From Prochlorococcus sp. scB243_495K23 (GTDB lineage Bacteria > Cyanobacteriota > Cyanobacteriia > PCC-6307 > Cyanobiaceae): a stretch of DNA of 64,000 nucleotides. Positions 17,278-27,991 of the stretch are shown here, piece by piece. Within the stretch, counting starts at the first letter, position 1. Each line of letters begins with the position of its first letter. The notes under the pieces are model-generated. The model did no database searches. It saw only the letters and a program-made list of their open reading frames with translations, and had not been told where the DNA came from. Both the position numbers and the translations under genes were made by a program. The stretch covers positions 28,287 through 92,286 of the forward strand of contig JFLW01000084.1 of assembly GCA_000635495.1 (NCBI GenBank), in the 5' to 3' direction.

Positions 17278-17664
17278 ATGGCCTTACCCAAGGATATGCG
17301 TTTAAAAGGTCACAGGACTTTTAATTATATTTATAAAAATTCCAAAACATATCATGGGGAATTAATGACATTTAAAGTTGCAAGATCTAATCCAGCAATA
17401 CTCTTAACCCATAAATTCAAAAGTAACTCAAACAATTTTAGGGTTGCAATTGCTATTAGCAAAAAAGTTTCAAAAAAAGCTGTAGTAAGAAACAAATTAA
17501 GAAGAATTCTGCAAGAGTGGTTATTAACAAACATTCAAAAAATTAATAACCACAAACCTTATTGGTTACTTGTTAACCTTAAATTTGGGGATTTCTACAA
17601 TGATAAAAGTAAACTTTTGGAGGAATTTCAAAAATTAATGTTCAAATCTCGTCTAATCAAATGA
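17278..17664 (+). CDS. rnpA: Ribonuclease P protein component
   Basis: A 128-residue basic protein that binds the RNase P RNA and helps tRNA 5' maturation. The N-terminus MALPKDMRLKGHRTFNYIYK is family-typical, FRVAIAISKKVSKKAVVRNKLRRIL carries the conserved RNxxRR helix region, and the C-terminus is basic. It sits between rpmH and the PH-domain gene. Its stop overlaps the next start by 4 bases (ATGA). Confidence 0.96.
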   Translation: MALPKDMRLKGHRTFNYIYKNSKTYHGELMTFKVARSNPAILLTHKFKSNSNNFRVAIAISKKVSKKAVVRNKLRRILQEWLLTNIQKINNHKPYWLLVNLKFGDFYNDKSKLLEEFQKLMFKSRLIK

Positions 17665-18074
17665 TTAACATGAATGAAGAAACCTTTTATGAAGGTGGTC
17701 CTGCTAAAAGTGATTTAATAATAAATCTATTAGCAGGAATCACTATACTTGGCTTGCCATTTACCTTCGCCGCAATAGTTAGAGCATTGTGGTTGAGATA
17801 TAAAATTACAAACAAAAGAATTACAATTGAGGGTGGCTGGTTTGGCAAGAACAAAACACAAGTCTCATTAAGTAATATTGAAGAAATTAGATCTATTCCA
17901 AGGGGATTCGGTTCATATGGTGACATGGTTCTTATTCTTAACGATGGATCAAAGGTTGAAATGAAATCATTACCTTTGTTCAGAGAAAAGCAAAAATTTA
18001 TTGAAGAAAATATAAATAAAAGATCACAAATACCTAATCTCAACGAGGTAGAAGGATTTGCTACTAAATCCTAA
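17661..18074 (+). CDS. PH domain-containing membrane protein (YdbS/bPH type)
   Basis: A 137-residue protein with one strong membrane region at about residues 21-45 (ILGLPFTFAAIVRALWLRY) followed by a bacterial PH-like beta domain (YKITNKRITIEGGWFGK, VSLSNIEEIRSIPRGFG, GDMVLILNDGSKVEMKSLP). The ATG at 17661 overlaps the rnpA stop. A second Met at 17670 could also start. In cyanobacteria this gene lies between rnpA and yidC; its function is unknown but the context suggests membrane biogenesis. Confidence 0.85.
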   Translation: MINMNEETFYEGGPAKSDLIINLLAGITILGLPFTFAAIVRALWLRYKITNKRITIEGGWFGKNKTQVSLSNIEEIRSIPRGFGSYGDMVLILNDGSKVEMKSLPLFREKQKFIEENINKRSQIPNLNEVEGFATKS

Positions 18075-18146
18075 ATAAATTAATTACAAAAATCTTTTTT
18101 TCCTGTAAAATAAAATGTCTAGTAAAATTACACTCTCTTTAACATC

Positions 18147-19289
18147 GTGATAGGGTTCATTTCTGAAAAACTACTTATCCCGATTCTAGATTTTTTCTAC
18201 GGTTTAGTCCCTAGTTATGGTTTAGCGATTGTTGCATTGACAGTCGTGATTAGAATTGCACTTTTTCCTCTAAGCGCTGGTTCCATTAGAAGCGCAAGGA
18301 GAATGAAGATTGCCCAACCAGTAATGCAAAAAAGACAAGCAGAAATAAAATCTAAGTTTTCAGGTGATCCAAAAAAACAGCAAGAAGAACTTGGAAAATT
18401 AATGAATGAATTTGGCAGCCCCCTCGCAGGTTGCCTTCCCTTGATCGTCCAAATGCCGGTGCTATTCGCATTGTTTGCAACCCTAAGAGGCTCTCCATTC
18501 GCTGATGTCCCATATAACATAAATCTCAAGGTCGTCCCACAAGATCAAGTTGCAGCTATCGATCCAAAACCTTATAAGTCACCACGACACTCTATATTCA
18601 TTACAGAAAAATCACATTTTCCTATAGTAGCAACTATATCTAGTGGAACAAAATTAGGCACAGAAGAATCAATAAAAGTAAATTTACAAACAACAAATGG
18701 TAATAGCTATTCAGAAGTTTTATCTAAATACGACAACGGATCTAAATTCCTCCCCACTTGGAAGGTCTCCAAAGGGGCTGAAAATCTGAAAGTTTCCCAA
18801 GACGGTACAGTAACAGCAATTAAACCTGGAGATGCAACAATCGAGGCTAAAATCCCTGGTTTAGCTGCAAAAAGTGGTTTCTTATTTATTAAAGCTCTTG
18901 GTCAAGTTGGTTTTTATGTAGATGGGGCAATTAATTGGGATATTGCTGCATTAGTAGGTGCCTTTGGATTAACCTTACTTCTCTCTCAAGTTTTATCAAG
19001 TCAGGGGATGCCTGCGAATCCACAGCAATCAACAGCAAATAAAATTACACCAGTTATGATAACTGGAATGTTTCTGTTTTTTCCACTACCAGCTGGAGTC
19101 TTGCTCTACATGGTTGTTGCAAATATTTTCCAGGCATTTCAGACTTTTCTGCTCAATAAAGAAGCTCTCCCTGAGAATCTACAGAAAATTTTGGATCAAC
19201 AACTATTAGCAAAAAATGAAGTAATAACAACTTCAGCTTCAACTATTTCAGATAAAAGATTGCCTTTCGAACCTAACAGTAAAAAATAG
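18147..19289 (+). CDS. yidC: Membrane protein insertase YidC/Oxa1
   Basis: A 380-residue insertase, starting at GTG 18147. It opens with a membrane helix near the start ([19 protein letters not shown]), then [19 protein letters not shown] and the cytoplasmic charged loop ([16 protein letters not shown]). [19 protein letters not shown] and the last helices ([20 protein letters not shown]) are diagnostic. The loop between (residues ~130-260) is a beta-type extracytoplasmic insertion. It inserts proteins into plasma and thylakoid membranes. Gram-negative YidC usually has a larger periplasmic domain; this is the shorter cyanobacterial form. Confidence 0.95.
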   Translation: MIGFISEKLLIPILDFFYGLVPSYGLAIVALTVVIRIALFPLSAGSIRSARRMKIAQPVMQKRQAEIKSKFSGDPKKQQEELGKLMNEFGSPLAGCLPLIVQMPVLFALFATLRGSPFADVPYNINLKVVPQDQVAAIDPKPYKSPRHSIFITEKSHFPIVATISSGTKLGTEESIKVNLQTTNGNSYSEVLSKYDNGSKFLPTWKVSKGAENLKVSQDGTVTAIKPGDATIEAKIPGLAAKSGFLFIKALGQVGFYVDGAINWDIAALVGAFGLTLLLSQVLSSQGMPANPQQSTANKITPVMITGMFLFFPLPAGVLLYMVVANIFQAFQTFLLNKEALPENLQKILDQQLLAKNEVITTSASTISDKRLPFEPNSKK

Positions 19290-19304
19290 TCTTAATTTTA
19301 AATA

Positions 19305-20771
19305 ATGAATTCTTGGTGTAGAAATTTAGAATTGCTTATAAAATCAAGAACCTCATTAATATGGATCAGGACTAAAGAAGAGGAAAGATTAGAAAAATTA
19401 GTTAATTTTTCTTGTGAAAGACTAAATATAAAAAGATTAGTTTCCTGGGATTGTGTTAGCGGTATAAAAGGATTAATTAATGAAGAAGGTAAATTTTCTA
19501 ATAATCCGTTAGGGGTACTTACTTGGCTAAAAGAACTAAATTCTGAAGTTTCAACAGTTTTATTAGTTAAAGATTTTCATAAATTTTATGATGATCCATC
19601 TATCAATAGAACTATTAAAGAACTATCCTCAGCACTTAAAAAAACTACTCATAATTTAATTATTAGTTCTCATTTATTTCCATCATCAGAAGAGTTGGAT
19701 GAATTAATGGCAATTCTAAATTTACCTTTACCTGATCAAAGAGAATTGAAAAATCTAATAAAACAAATTGCTAACAATACCAATTCAAATCTAGAGGAAC
19801 AGGATTTAAACGAACTTTCTATAGCTTCAAGTGGACTTACCGAAATGAAAGTAAAGCAAGTCACAGCAAAGGCCCTTGCTCAAAGAGGGAAAATAAGTAA
19901 AGAAGATATTAAAGATATTCTTGAAGAGAAAAAACAAGTAATCGCCAGAAGTGAAATTTTAGAATTTTTCGATGCTAAATCAAGTCAAGATGATATTGGG
20001 GGGTTAAATGTTTTAAAAGTTTGGCTTAATCAAAGATATAGGGCCTTTTCTAAAGAAGCTAGAGACTATGGATTACCTATTCCCAAGGGAGTCTTACTCG
20101 TTGGAGCTCAAGGTACAGGGAAATCTCTAACCGCAAAATCAATTTCTAAGAGTTGGTCGATGCCGCTGCTTAGGCTTGATGTTGGAAGACTATTTTCAAG
20201 CCTTGTTGGTTCAAGCGAGGCAAGAACAAGAGAAGCAATATTAAGAGCCGAGGCAATGTCTCCTTGTATCCTTTGGATCGATGAAATTGACAAAGGCTTT
20301 GGTGGCGATGCTAGAAGTGATGGAGGTACGAGTCAAAGGGTTTTGGCAAGTTTGCTAACTTGGATGGCTGAAAAAGAATCCGCCGTATTTGTCATAGCTA
20401 CAGCTAATGCTATAGATAAGCTTCCTGCTGAATTATTAAGAAAAGGTAGATTTGATGAGATATTTTTTCTTGATTTACCAAATTCTGAAGAAAGATTAAG
20501 TATTCTGGATTTGCATTTAAAAAAAAGAAGGCCAAGTTACAGTTTTCCTCTTTCCACTATCATCGATAGAACAGATGGGTTCTCAGGTGCAGAACTTGAA
20601 CAAGCAGTGATTGAAGGGATGCATATTTCATTCTCTGAAAATAGAGAACTTATGGAGAAAGATTTAATAAAGGCAGTTTCTGAATTAGTTCCATTATCTA
20701 GAACAGCTAAGGAGCAAATTAATTTACTAAAAGAATGGTCAGCTACTGGGCGTGCTCGATACGCATCATAA
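19305..20771 (+). CDS. AAA+ ATPase, Ycf46-like
   Basis: A 488-residue protein with an N-terminal non-ATPase domain (residues ~1-220) and one AAA module. Walker A is VGAQGTGKSLTAKS, Walker B is CILWIDEIDK and the second region of homology includes ANAIDKLPAELLRKGRFDEI with an arginine finger. Position after yidC and overall layout match Ycf46 of cyanobacteria and algal plastids, reported in connection with photosynthesis/CO2 responses. The exact substrate is unknown. It ends about 120 bases before serS. Confidence 0.88.
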   Translation: MNSWCRNLELLIKSRTSLIWIRTKEEERLEKLVNFSCERLNIKRLVSWDCVSGIKGLINEEGKFSNNPLGVLTWLKELNSEVSTVLLVKDFHKFYDDPSINRTIKELSSALKKTTHNLIISSHLFPSSEELDELMAILNLPLPDQRELKNLIKQIANNTNSNLEEQDLNELSIASSGLTEMKVKQVTAKALAQRGKISKEDIKDILEEKKQVIARSEILEFFDAKSSQDDIGGLNVLKVWLNQRYRAFSKEARDYGLPIPKGVLLVGAQGTGKSLTAKSISKSWSMPLLRLDVGRLFSSLVGSSEARTREAILRAEAMSPCILWIDEIDKGFGGDARSDGGTSQRVLASLLTWMAEKESAVFVIATANAIDKLPAELLRKGRFDEIFFLDLPNSEERLSILDLHLKKRRPSYSFPLSTIIDRTDGFSGAELEQAVIEGMHISFSENRELMEKDLIKAVSELVPLSRTAKEQINLLKEWSATGRARYAS

Positions 20772-20892
20772 CTAAAAAAATTATCTAAAAATACTCCGTA
20801 AGTTAGGAAACATTAATTTAGTTAATTTTTAGTCAAAAATGCCTAATATTGAATTTAGATTAACTATTTTAATTAAGGTATAAAAAAAAATA

Positions 20893-22170
20893 GTGTTAGA
20901 TCAAAAATTAATAAGAGAAAATCCAACTTTAGTTGAAGAAAGTTTATCCCTGAGAGGAAAAGTTTTTAATATTTCCCAAATACAAGAATTAACTCTTCAA
21001 AAAAAAGAAATTGATATAGAAATATCCAGTCTCCAATCTGAGAGCAAAAAATTAAGTAAATTGATCGGTCAAGAAATCAACAAATCTAAAAACAATGATT
21101 CTCCAGAAGTAAATAAGTTAAAAATAAAAGGAAATGAATACAGAACAAAAATTGCAGAATTTGAAGAAAAAAAAAGAACCTTAGATAAAAATATACACAA
21201 TGAAATTTGTAATTTACCAAATTTACCTAGCAAAGATACTCCTATTGGAAAAGATGAAAGTCATAATGTCGAAGTAAAAACTTGGGGAGATCCGTTAGTA
21301 TCAGAAAATCTTAAATCTCACTGGGAAATAGGCGAAAGTCTTAATCTTTTTGACTCTGTCAAATCAACTAAAATATCAAAAAGTCGTTTTATTACACTTA
21401 TTGGCAATGGGGCCAGATTAGAGAGAGCATTAATAAATTTTATGCTCGACATGCACACTAGCAATGGATATTTAGAGTTAATGCCTCCAGCTTTAGTGAA
21501 TTCAGAAAGTCTTACCGGATCTGGTCAATTACCTAAATTTTCAAATGAAAGTTTTAAGTGTTCTAATGACGACCTGTGGCTTTCTCCCACTGCTGAAGTT
21601 CCACTAACTGCTTTTCATAGGAATGATATTATTGATTCCAAGCAATTACCCCTTAAGTATGTTGCATATAGCCCATGCTTTAGGAGAGAAGCTGGAAGTT
21701 ATGGAAGGGATACAAAAGGTTTAATAAGACTTCATCAATTTAATAAAGTTGAACTATATTGGTTTTGTGAACCAAGTAAATCTATTGAAGCTCATAAAAA
21801 GATCACTTTAGATGCAGAAAGTATTTTAAAAAAGCTCAATCTACCTTACAGATTAGTTGATATTTGTACTGGAGACTTAGGTTTTTCTTCAAGCAGAACT
21901 TTTGATCTTGAAGTCTGGCTACCAAGTGGTAAATCTTATAGGGAAATTTCAAGTTGTAGTAACTGTTTAGACTTTCAAGCCCGCAGATCATCGATAAGAG
22001 CAAAAATTGATAAAAAAAATACATATCTGCACACCTTAAATGGTAGTGGGCTTGCGATTGGAAGAACTATGGCTGCTATTCTTGAGAATGGCCAGCAAAG
22101 AGATGGGAGCGTAAAAATTCCAGATGCCTTAGTGCCATATTTTGGATCAAATATTTTAAAAACTGCTTAA
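20893..22170 (+). CDS. serS: Seryl-tRNA synthetase
   Basis: A 425-residue class II synthetase from GTG 20893. Residues ~1-110 form the long antiparallel coiled-coil arm that contacts the tRNA-Ser variable arm. Motif 2 is [19 protein letters not shown] and motif 3 is [23 protein letters not shown] is the serine-binding loop. It charges tRNA-Ser, one gene for which lies at 2886. rseP starts 10 bases downstream, so the two are likely cotranscribed. Confidence 0.97.
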   Translation: MLDQKLIRENPTLVEESLSLRGKVFNISQIQELTLQKKEIDIEISSLQSESKKLSKLIGQEINKSKNNDSPEVNKLKIKGNEYRTKIAEFEEKKRTLDKNIHNEICNLPNLPSKDTPIGKDESHNVEVKTWGDPLVSENLKSHWEIGESLNLFDSVKSTKISKSRFITLIGNGARLERALINFMLDMHTSNGYLELMPPALVNSESLTGSGQLPKFSNESFKCSNDDLWLSPTAEVPLTAFHRNDIIDSKQLPLKYVAYSPCFRREAGSYGRDTKGLIRLHQFNKVELYWFCEPSKSIEAHKKITLDAESILKKLNLPYRLVDICTGDLGFSSSRTFDLEVWLPSGKSYREISSCSNCLDFQARRSSIRAKIDKKNTYLHTLNGSGLAIGRTMAAILENGQQRDGSVKIPDALVPYFGSNILKTA

Positions 22171-22179
22171 TATATTTAA

Positions 22180-23259
22180 ATGAACGTTTTAACCTCAATC
22201 ACAGTTCTGGGATTTCTCATTTTTTTTCATGAGATGGGGCATTTTCTTGCGGCAATTTTGCAAGGTATCTATGTTGATGGATTTTCAATTGGTTTTGGAC
22301 CATCAATAATTCAAAAAAGATATAAAAACATAACCTATTCACTTAGAGCCTTTCCATTAGGGGGCTTTGTTTCATTCCCTGATGAAGAAATAAATAATAT
22401 TGACCCTAAAGATCCAAATCTTTTAAAGAATAGGCCAATTATACAAAGAGTAATTGTTATATCTGCTGGGGTATTTGCTAACTTGATTCTTGCCTATACT
22501 ATTTTGATTGTAAATGTTACTACTATTGGAATTCCATTTGATCCAGATCCTGGTATTTTAGTTTTGGCTACTCAGCAAGAGAAGGCTGCTTCTCTTGCTG
22601 GATTACAAGCTGGAGATAAAATCTTAAAAATTGAAAGCAAGACGCTAGGAGTTGGCGATCAAGCAGTTTCTGCTTTAGTAAAAGAGATTCAAAATTCATC
22701 AGAGAATCCAATTTCGATAACTATTGATAGAGATGGAGTTCTTAAAGATATAACTTTGGTCCCAAAAAATATTGATGGGAAGGGTACAATTGGCGCTCAA
22801 CTACAACCTAATATAAAAAAAGAGACTAAAAAGACAAAAAACATATTCGAACTTTTTAAATACACTAATAATGAATTTTCATCACTTTTGGTAAAAACAA
22901 TACAAGGTTATAAAGGATTAATTACAAATTTCTCCTCTACAGCTCAACAATTAAGTGGGCCCGTAAAAATCGTTGAAATTGGTGCTCAATTATCACAACA
23001 AGGAGGAACTGGAATACTATTATTTGCCGCACTAATTTCCATAAATTTAGCAGTTCTAAATTCTTTGCCCTTACCACTACTAGATGGGGGACAGCTTGTT
23101 TTCACTTTGATTGAATGTTTTAGAGGAAAACCAGTCCCAGTTAAGGTCCAAATGGTGGTTACTCAATCAAGTTTCTTTCTTTTAGTTGGACTTAGTGTTC
23201 TCCTCATAATAAGGGATACTAGTCAACTTTTAATAGTACAAAGATTATTAAACCAATAA
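22180..23259 (+). CDS. rseP: Site-2 intramembrane metalloprotease RseP
   Basis: A 359-residue membrane metalloprotease. The zinc motif is His17-Glu-Met-Gly-His21 in helix 1. A PDZ domain spans about residues 115-200 (AASLAGLQAGDKILKIESKTL). The third metal ligand region is SLPLPLLDGGQLVF. It cleaves membrane-bound substrates within the bilayer, such as anti-sigma factors or leftover signal peptides; the picocyanobacterial substrate is not known. rpsN follows after 62 bases. Confidence 0.95.
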   Translation: MNVLTSITVLGFLIFFHEMGHFLAAILQGIYVDGFSIGFGPSIIQKRYKNITYSLRAFPLGGFVSFPDEEINNIDPKDPNLLKNRPIIQRVIVISAGVFANLILAYTILIVNVTTIGIPFDPDPGILVLATQQEKAASLAGLQAGDKILKIESKTLGVGDQAVSALVKEIQNSSENPISITIDRDGVLKDITLVPKNIDGKGTIGAQLQPNIKKETKKTKNIFELFKYTNNEFSSLLVKTIQGYKGLITNFSSTAQQLSGPVKIVEIGAQLSQQGGTGILLFAALISINLAVLNSLPLPLLDGGQLVFTLIECFRGKPVPVKVQMVVTQSSFFLLVGLSVLLIIRDTSQLLIVQRLLNQ

Positions 23260-23321
23260 ATATATTTTTAAAATTGTTATCCAAGCTGTTAAAATAAAGA
23301 GATCTTTAGAAATTCTATTAA

Positions 23322-23624
23322 ATGGCCAAAAAGTCCATGATTGCGAGAGAAGTCAAACGCAAAAAACTTGTACAGAAATATGCTGCAAAAAGAAAATCAT
23401 TATTAGATGAATTCAATGCTGCAAAAGACCCAATGGAAAGATTAGAAATACATAGAAAGATACAGGGTCTACCTAGAAACTCTGCCCCAAACAGAGTCAG
23501 GAATAGATGTTGGGCAACTGGCAAACCAAGAGGAGTATACAGAGATTTTGGTCTTTGCAGGAATCAGTTGAGACAAAGAGCTCATAATGGTGAGCTCCCT
23601 GGAGTAGTTAAATCAAGTTGGTAG
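23322..23624 (+). CDS. rpsN: Ribosomal protein S14 (uS14)
   Basis: A 100-residue 30S protein beginning [15 protein letters not shown]. The C-terminal [20 protein letters not shown] and [21 protein letters not shown] match S14. The N-terminal zinc ribbon is absent, so it is the long zinc-independent form. It lies between rseP and pnp. The approximately 170 bases before pnp contain the likely pnp promoter region but no distinct terminator. Confidence 0.97.
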   Translation: MAKKSMIAREVKRKKLVQKYAAKRKSLLDEFNAAKDPMERLEIHRKIQGLPRNSAPNRVRNRCWATGKPRGVYRDFGLCRNQLRQRAHNGELPGVVKSSW

Positions 23625-23796
23625 TACGAGTAAATTTTTTTGTACCTTTAATTTCTACCGTAAAATAAAAAATTAGACAAATTAACACTCAATTTTTGAA
23701 CAAATTTAAGAATTTTTATAGTTTATCTAAATAATTTACTCAATATGTCCCTATAAAATGTAAGAATAAATCATGTATAGATTAATAATTTAAAAA

Positions 23797-25962
23797 GTGG
23801 AAGGACAAAATAAGTCGATCACGTTTGACGGACGAGAGATACGACTAACTACAGGACTATATGCTCCTCAAGCAAATGGATCAGTAATGATTGAGTGTGG
23901 TGACACCTCTTTATTAGTTACAGCAACAAAAACTACAAAAAAAGATTCTTCAGACTTTCTACCTCTAATATGTGACTATGAGGAAAAATTATATGCTGCT
24001 GGAAGAATTCCCGGTGGTTTCATGAGGAGAGAAGGTCGCCCTCCAGAAAGAGCGACTTTAATAGCAAGATTGATTGACAGGCCAATGAGGCCACTTTTCC
24101 CTTCATGGATGCGAGACGAGATACAAATTGTTGCCTCTTGCCTTTCTCTTGATGAAAGAGTTCCAGCAGATGTTCTAGCTGTCACTGGAGCTTCAATAGC
24201 TACTTTACTTGGAGAGATTCCATTTTATGGGCCAATGGCTGCAGTTAGAGTTGGTCTCATAGGAGACGATTTCATCTTAAATCCAAGTTATAGAGAAATA
24301 GAAAAAGGCGATTTAGACATTGTTGTTGCAGGTTCACCTGAAGGCATTGTCATGATTGAGGCAGGCGCTAACCAGTTATCGGAGCAAGATACTATCGAAG
24401 CTATAGATTTTGGTTATGAAGCAGTTACTGAACTTATTAAATCTCAAGAAGATTTACTAAAAGATTTAGGAATAAAACAAATCAAACCCTCTGATCCTGA
24501 AGAGGATAAAACATTACCTTCATATCTGGAAAAAAATTGCAGTAAAGCTATTGATCTGGTTCTTAAGAAATTTGATCAATCAAAAGAGGAGAGAGATCTT
24601 GAACTAGAAAAAATTAAAACTGAAACCCAAAGCAAAATTGATTCTCTTAAAGATGATAATCAAGTAAAAGTTTTAACTTCAGAAAATGAAAAATTAATTC
24701 ATTCCGACTTTAAAAAATTAACAAAAAAATTAATGAGGTCGCAAATCATAAATGAGGGGAAAAGAGTTGATGGAAGGGATCTCGATGAAGTTAGAAAAAT
24801 ATCAGCCTCTGCAGGAATTCTTCCAAAAAGAGTTCATGGTTCTGCATTATTCCAAAGAGGTTTAACCCAAGTTTTATCTACAACCACATTAGGTACTCCT
24901 AGTGATGCTCAAGAAATGGATGACCTTAATCCAAGCACTGAAAAAACTTATTTGCATCACTACAATTTCCCTCCTTATTCTGTGGGAGAAACAAGACCAA
25001 TGAGAACTCCTGGTAGAAGAGAAATTGGCCATGGCGCATTAGCAGAGAGAGCAATAATCCCTGTATTACCTGGCAAAGAAACATTCCCTTATGTCCTAAG
25101 GGTAGTTAGCGAAGTTTTAAGTTCTAACGGATCAACTTCTATGGGATCTGTATGTGGAAGCACTCTTTCATTATTAGATGCTGGAGTTCCTCTAAAAGCA
25201 CCTGTAAGTGGTACTGCTATGGGTTTAATCAAAGAAGGTAAAGAAGTTCGAATTCTTACAGATATTCAAGGAATTGAAGACTTTCTTGGAGACATGGATT
25301 TTAAGGTTGCTGGCACTGATAAAGGAATTACAGCGTTACAAATGGATATGAAAATTACAGGTTTACCAGTTTCTATTATTTCTGATGCGATTAAAAAAGC
25401 TCGTCCTGCAAGATTACATATACTAGAAAAGATGCAAGCAGCAATAGACAAGCCTCAAGAATCACTTTCTCCTCATGCTCCCAGATTATTAAGCTTTAGA
25501 ATTGACCCTGAGCTCATAGGAACAGTTATTGGACCCGGCGGAAGAACTATTAAAGGAATCACTGAAAGAACTAATACAAAAATAGATATAGAAGATGGAG
25601 GAATTGTTACAATTGCTTCTCATGATGGAGCTGCTGCAGAAGAAGCTCAAAGGATAATTGAAGGGTTAACACGCAAGGTACATGAAGGTGAGATCTTTTC
25701 TGGTGTTGTAACAAGAATAATTCCTATAGGTGCTTTCGTAGAAATATTGCCTGGAAAAGAAGGGATGGTTCACATATCCCAACTATCCGAAGCTAGAGTT
25801 GAGAGAGTCGAAGATGTAGTTAGACAAGGAGACGAAGTAACAGTAAGAGTTAGAGAAATTGATAGCAGAGGAAGAATTAATCTTACCTTGAGAGGTGTAG
25901 GCCAAAATAATGGAATGTCTTATCCTGAACCAACTCCAACTCCAGTAGCTCCACTAAATTAA
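23797..25962 (+). CDS. pnp: Polynucleotide phosphorylase
   Basis: A 721-residue 3'-5' exoribonuclease/RNA polymerase starting at GTG 23797. Domain order is RNase PH1 (residues ~1-230), a helical linker with a charged stretch (~245-310), RNase PH2 (~315-550) with the catalytic acidic region [15 protein letters not shown], a KH domain ([16 protein letters not shown]) and an S1 domain ([21 protein letters not shown]). Length is normal. The stop is 2 bases from the stop of the convergent cysQ gene. Confidence 0.98.
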   Translation: MEGQNKSITFDGREIRLTTGLYAPQANGSVMIECGDTSLLVTATKTTKKDSSDFLPLICDYEEKLYAAGRIPGGFMRREGRPPERATLIARLIDRPMRPLFPSWMRDEIQIVASCLSLDERVPADVLAVTGASIATLLGEIPFYGPMAAVRVGLIGDDFILNPSYREIEKGDLDIVVAGSPEGIVMIEAGANQLSEQDTIEAIDFGYEAVTELIKSQEDLLKDLGIKQIKPSDPEEDKTLPSYLEKNCSKAIDLVLKKFDQSKEERDLELEKIKTETQSKIDSLKDDNQVKVLTSENEKLIHSDFKKLTKKLMRSQIINEGKRVDGRDLDEVRKISASAGILPKRVHGSALFQRGLTQVLSTTTLGTPSDAQEMDDLNPSTEKTYLHHYNFPPYSVGETRPMRTPGRREIGHGALAERAIIPVLPGKETFPYVLRVVSEVLSSNGSTSMGSVCGSTLSLLDAGVPLKAPVSGTAMGLIKEGKEVRILTDIQGIEDFLGDMDFKVAGTDKGITALQMDMKITGLPVSIISDAIKKARPARLHILEKMQAAIDKPQESLSPHAPRLLSFRIDPELIGTVIGPGGRTIKGITERTNTKIDIEDGGIVTIASHDGAAAEEAQRIIEGLTRKVHEGEIFSGVVTRIIPIGAFVEILPGKEGMVHISQLSEARVERVEDVVRQGDEVTVRVREIDSRGRINLTLRGVGQNNGMSYPEPTPTPVAPLN

Positions 25963-25964
25963 GA

Positions 25965-26867
25965 CTAAATTGCATATAAATCATAATCCTTAATTATTTT
26001 CTTAATATCTAAACAGATTTTTTCATGATTTAAGTTATCTTTTGTTGCGATTATGAGACCACGCTGCTCAAACATTAGCTTTCCGTAAGATAAATCTTCA
26101 TTTTCTAAATTAGTGATTCTCCCCCCTGCGGCCTTTAAAATTGCCTCTGGGGCAGCAAAGTCCCAATCCTTTGGAGAGCTTTTGCCTGGCAAACTTAAAG
26201 ATATGTAAATATCAGTTTCACCCCGAATAATTGAAGCAACTTTACACCCAATACTACCCATAACTATAACCTCTCTGAAGTTAATTTTTTGGACTATATT
26301 TTTTAATGTATTGTTGGCATGATTTCTACTATTTACTAAAATCATTTCTTGCAAAAGTTTGTTCTTTGAATTAGGAGTTTTTATTTTAGATCCGTCTCTC
26401 TTTTCACCCCAAGTCTTCTCTCCATCGGTAATCCACAATTCATCTTTTTCAGGTATCAAAACAATTCCAATATAAGGAATTTGCTTATAGTTCAATGCTA
26501 GATGCATAGCATAATTACCTGTTCCCTGAATAAAATCTTTAGTCCCATCTAACGGATCAAGCACCCAAATCCAGTCAGCCTTAATATTGGAATTATTTGA
26601 ATTAGACTTCACATTTTCTTCGCTTAATATTCCCCAATTAATATCACTATATTTATCCTTAATTCTTTTAATTATCAATTCATTAACTTTTAAATCAACT
26701 ATTGTAACTGGATCTTCTTTATTGTCGTTTTGTAAAATATTGCTTTTATAATTTGAATCTTTTAGAATTTTAGAGTATCCAAGCATAACTTCAGCTGCCT
26801 CCCAACTTAAAATCCTTAAGTCATTTATAAGAATATCCAAACTTACACCTGAAGGTAATTTAATCAT
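25965..26867 (-). CDS. cysQ: 3'(2'),5'-bisphosphate nucleotidase, CysQ-like
   Basis: A 300-residue inositol-monophosphatase-superfamily enzyme. Metal-binding signatures are DPVTIVDLKVNELI, WGILSEENVK, WVLDPLDGTKDFIQGTG and the C-terminal PKDWDFAAPEAILKAAGG. It removes the 3'-phosphate from PAP (3'-phosphoadenosine 5'-phosphate), recycling the by-product of sulfation or reductive sulfate assimilation. Related phosphatases could act on inositol phosphates, but the CysQ assignment fits best. Its start is only 3 bases from the divergent rsmI start. Confidence 0.9.
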   Translation of the reverse strand: MIKLPSGVSLDILINDLRILSWEAAEVMLGYSKILKDSNYKSNILQNDNKEDPVTIVDLKVNELIIKRIKDKYSDINWGILSEENVKSNSNNSNIKADWIWVLDPLDGTKDFIQGTGNYAMHLALNYKQIPYIGIVLIPEKDELWITDGEKTWGEKRDGSKIKTPNSKNKLLQEMILVNSRNHANNTLKNIVQKINFREVIVMGSIGCKVASIIRGETDIYISLSLPGKSSPKDWDFAAPEAILKAAGGRITNLENEDLSYGKLMFEQRGLIIATKDNLNHEKICLDIKKIIKDYDLYAI

Positions 26868-26870
26868 TAG

Positions 26871-27737
26871 ATGAATATTAAATACCCATCATCTCATAAA
26901 AATCCTGAACCTGAAAGCAGTGTCCTATATATTGTAGGAACACCTATAGGAAATTTAAATGATCTATCTTTTAGGGCTATCAATATTCTTAAAAATGTCT
27001 CTTTAATTGCATGCGAAGATACCAGGCAAACAAAAAAAATAATGAGCAAATTTGAATTTAGAAATAATCTTATTAGCTTTAATAAACATAATTCTGCGAA
27101 TAAGATTCCGCAATTAATAAATTATCTCCAATCAGGTAAATCAATTGCATTAGTCAGCGATGCTGGTATGCCGAGTATTTGTGATCCAGGAGAAGACTTA
27201 GTGAAAGAAGTTAAATCAAGCAGAAAAAAAATAGTTTGTATTCCTGGACCATGTGCTGCACTGACTGCGTTAGTAACTAGTGGTTTACCATCTTCTAAAT
27301 TCACATTCGAAGGTTTCCTTCCAAAAAAGAAAGCAGAAAGGGAAAAAATTCTTTCAGAAGTTAGTAAAAATGAAAAAACAACAATTATTTTTGAATCCCC
27401 TCATCGACTTATGAAACTATTAATTGATTTGAAGGAATTTTGTGGCGGAGAAAAAGAAATTCAAGTTTTTAGAGAATTAACAAAAAAATTTGAAGAACAT
27501 ATTGGTGATAATGTTAATGAAGTTATTAATTTTCTGGAAGGAAGAGAAATTCTTGGTGAAATAACAGTAGTAATTAAAGGAGTAAACAAAACGAAGAAGA
27601 ATATTTTTTTTGATGAATTAGAATTAAAGAAAGAACTTAATGAATTAATTAAAGCAGGACTAAGCTTATCAGCAGCATCAAAATACTTGGCAAAAAAAAA
27701 TAATCTTACCAAAAACTTAATTTATAATATCTATTAA
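26871..27737 (+). CDS. rsmI: 16S rRNA (cytidine-2'-O)-methyltransferase RsmI
   Basis: A 288-residue tetrapyrrole-methylase-fold enzyme that 2'-O-methylates C1402 of 16S rRNA. Signatures are YIVGTPIGNLNDLSFRAI, ACEDTRQTKKIM, ALVSDAGMPSICDPGEDLV and FEGFLPKKKAER. Length and C-terminal helices are normal. It is divergent from cysQ with a 3-base gap, so its promoter must lie inside cysQ coding sequence or the transcript is leaderless. The next gene on this strand begins 24 bases after its stop. Confidence 0.96.
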   Translation: MNIKYPSSHKNPEPESSVLYIVGTPIGNLNDLSFRAINILKNVSLIACEDTRQTKKIMSKFEFRNNLISFNKHNSANKIPQLINYLQSGKSIALVSDAGMPSICDPGEDLVKEVKSSRKKIVCIPGPCAALTALVTSGLPSSKFTFEGFLPKKKAEREKILSEVSKNEKTTIIFESPHRLMKLLIDLKEFCGGEKEIQVFRELTKKFEEHIGDNVNEVINFLEGREILGEITVVIKGVNKTKKNIFFDELELKKELNELIKAGLSLSAASKYLAKKNNLTKNLIYNIY

Positions 27738-27761
27738 GTTGATATATATTAAATCAAATTA

Positions 27762-27986
27762 ATGAAATTCCAAGTCCACAAAATTCTTCACATATTTTTC
27801 TTCAATCTTTCTTTATTTTTATTATTAATGATTGGAATACAGAACAGTTCAGATAAAAGTAAGGTGAATTTAATGTTTTGGGAAACTGTAAGTTTGCCAG
27901 TAAGTTTTATACTTGGAACCAGCTTCATCTGTGGTTCCTTTACCGGTAGTCTCCTAACAAGCAAGACGATCATGAATGAAAAATAA
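27762..27986 (+). CDS. LapA-like (DUF1049) small membrane protein
   Basis: A 74-residue protein with two hydrophobic helices (residues ~9-25 and ~45-65). The linker IGIQNSSDKSKVNLMFWETVSLPVS strongly resembles the LapA/DUF1049 pattern (QN-x-VxLxFW, then a second helix with glycines). It lies just after rsmI. Function in the family is envelope-linked but not defined here. It is convergent with the HTH gene with a 5-base gap. Confidence 0.75.
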   Translation: MKFQVHKILHIFFFNLSLFLLLMIGIQNSSDKSKVNLMFWETVSLPVSFILGTSFICGSFTGSLLTSKTIMNEK

Positions 27987-27991
27987 ATCTA

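Noticed and set aside
18215..18529. 104-residue minus-strand frame opposite yidC
   Set aside because: It mirrors the conserved yidC coding sequence, and no independent start signal or family is visible.
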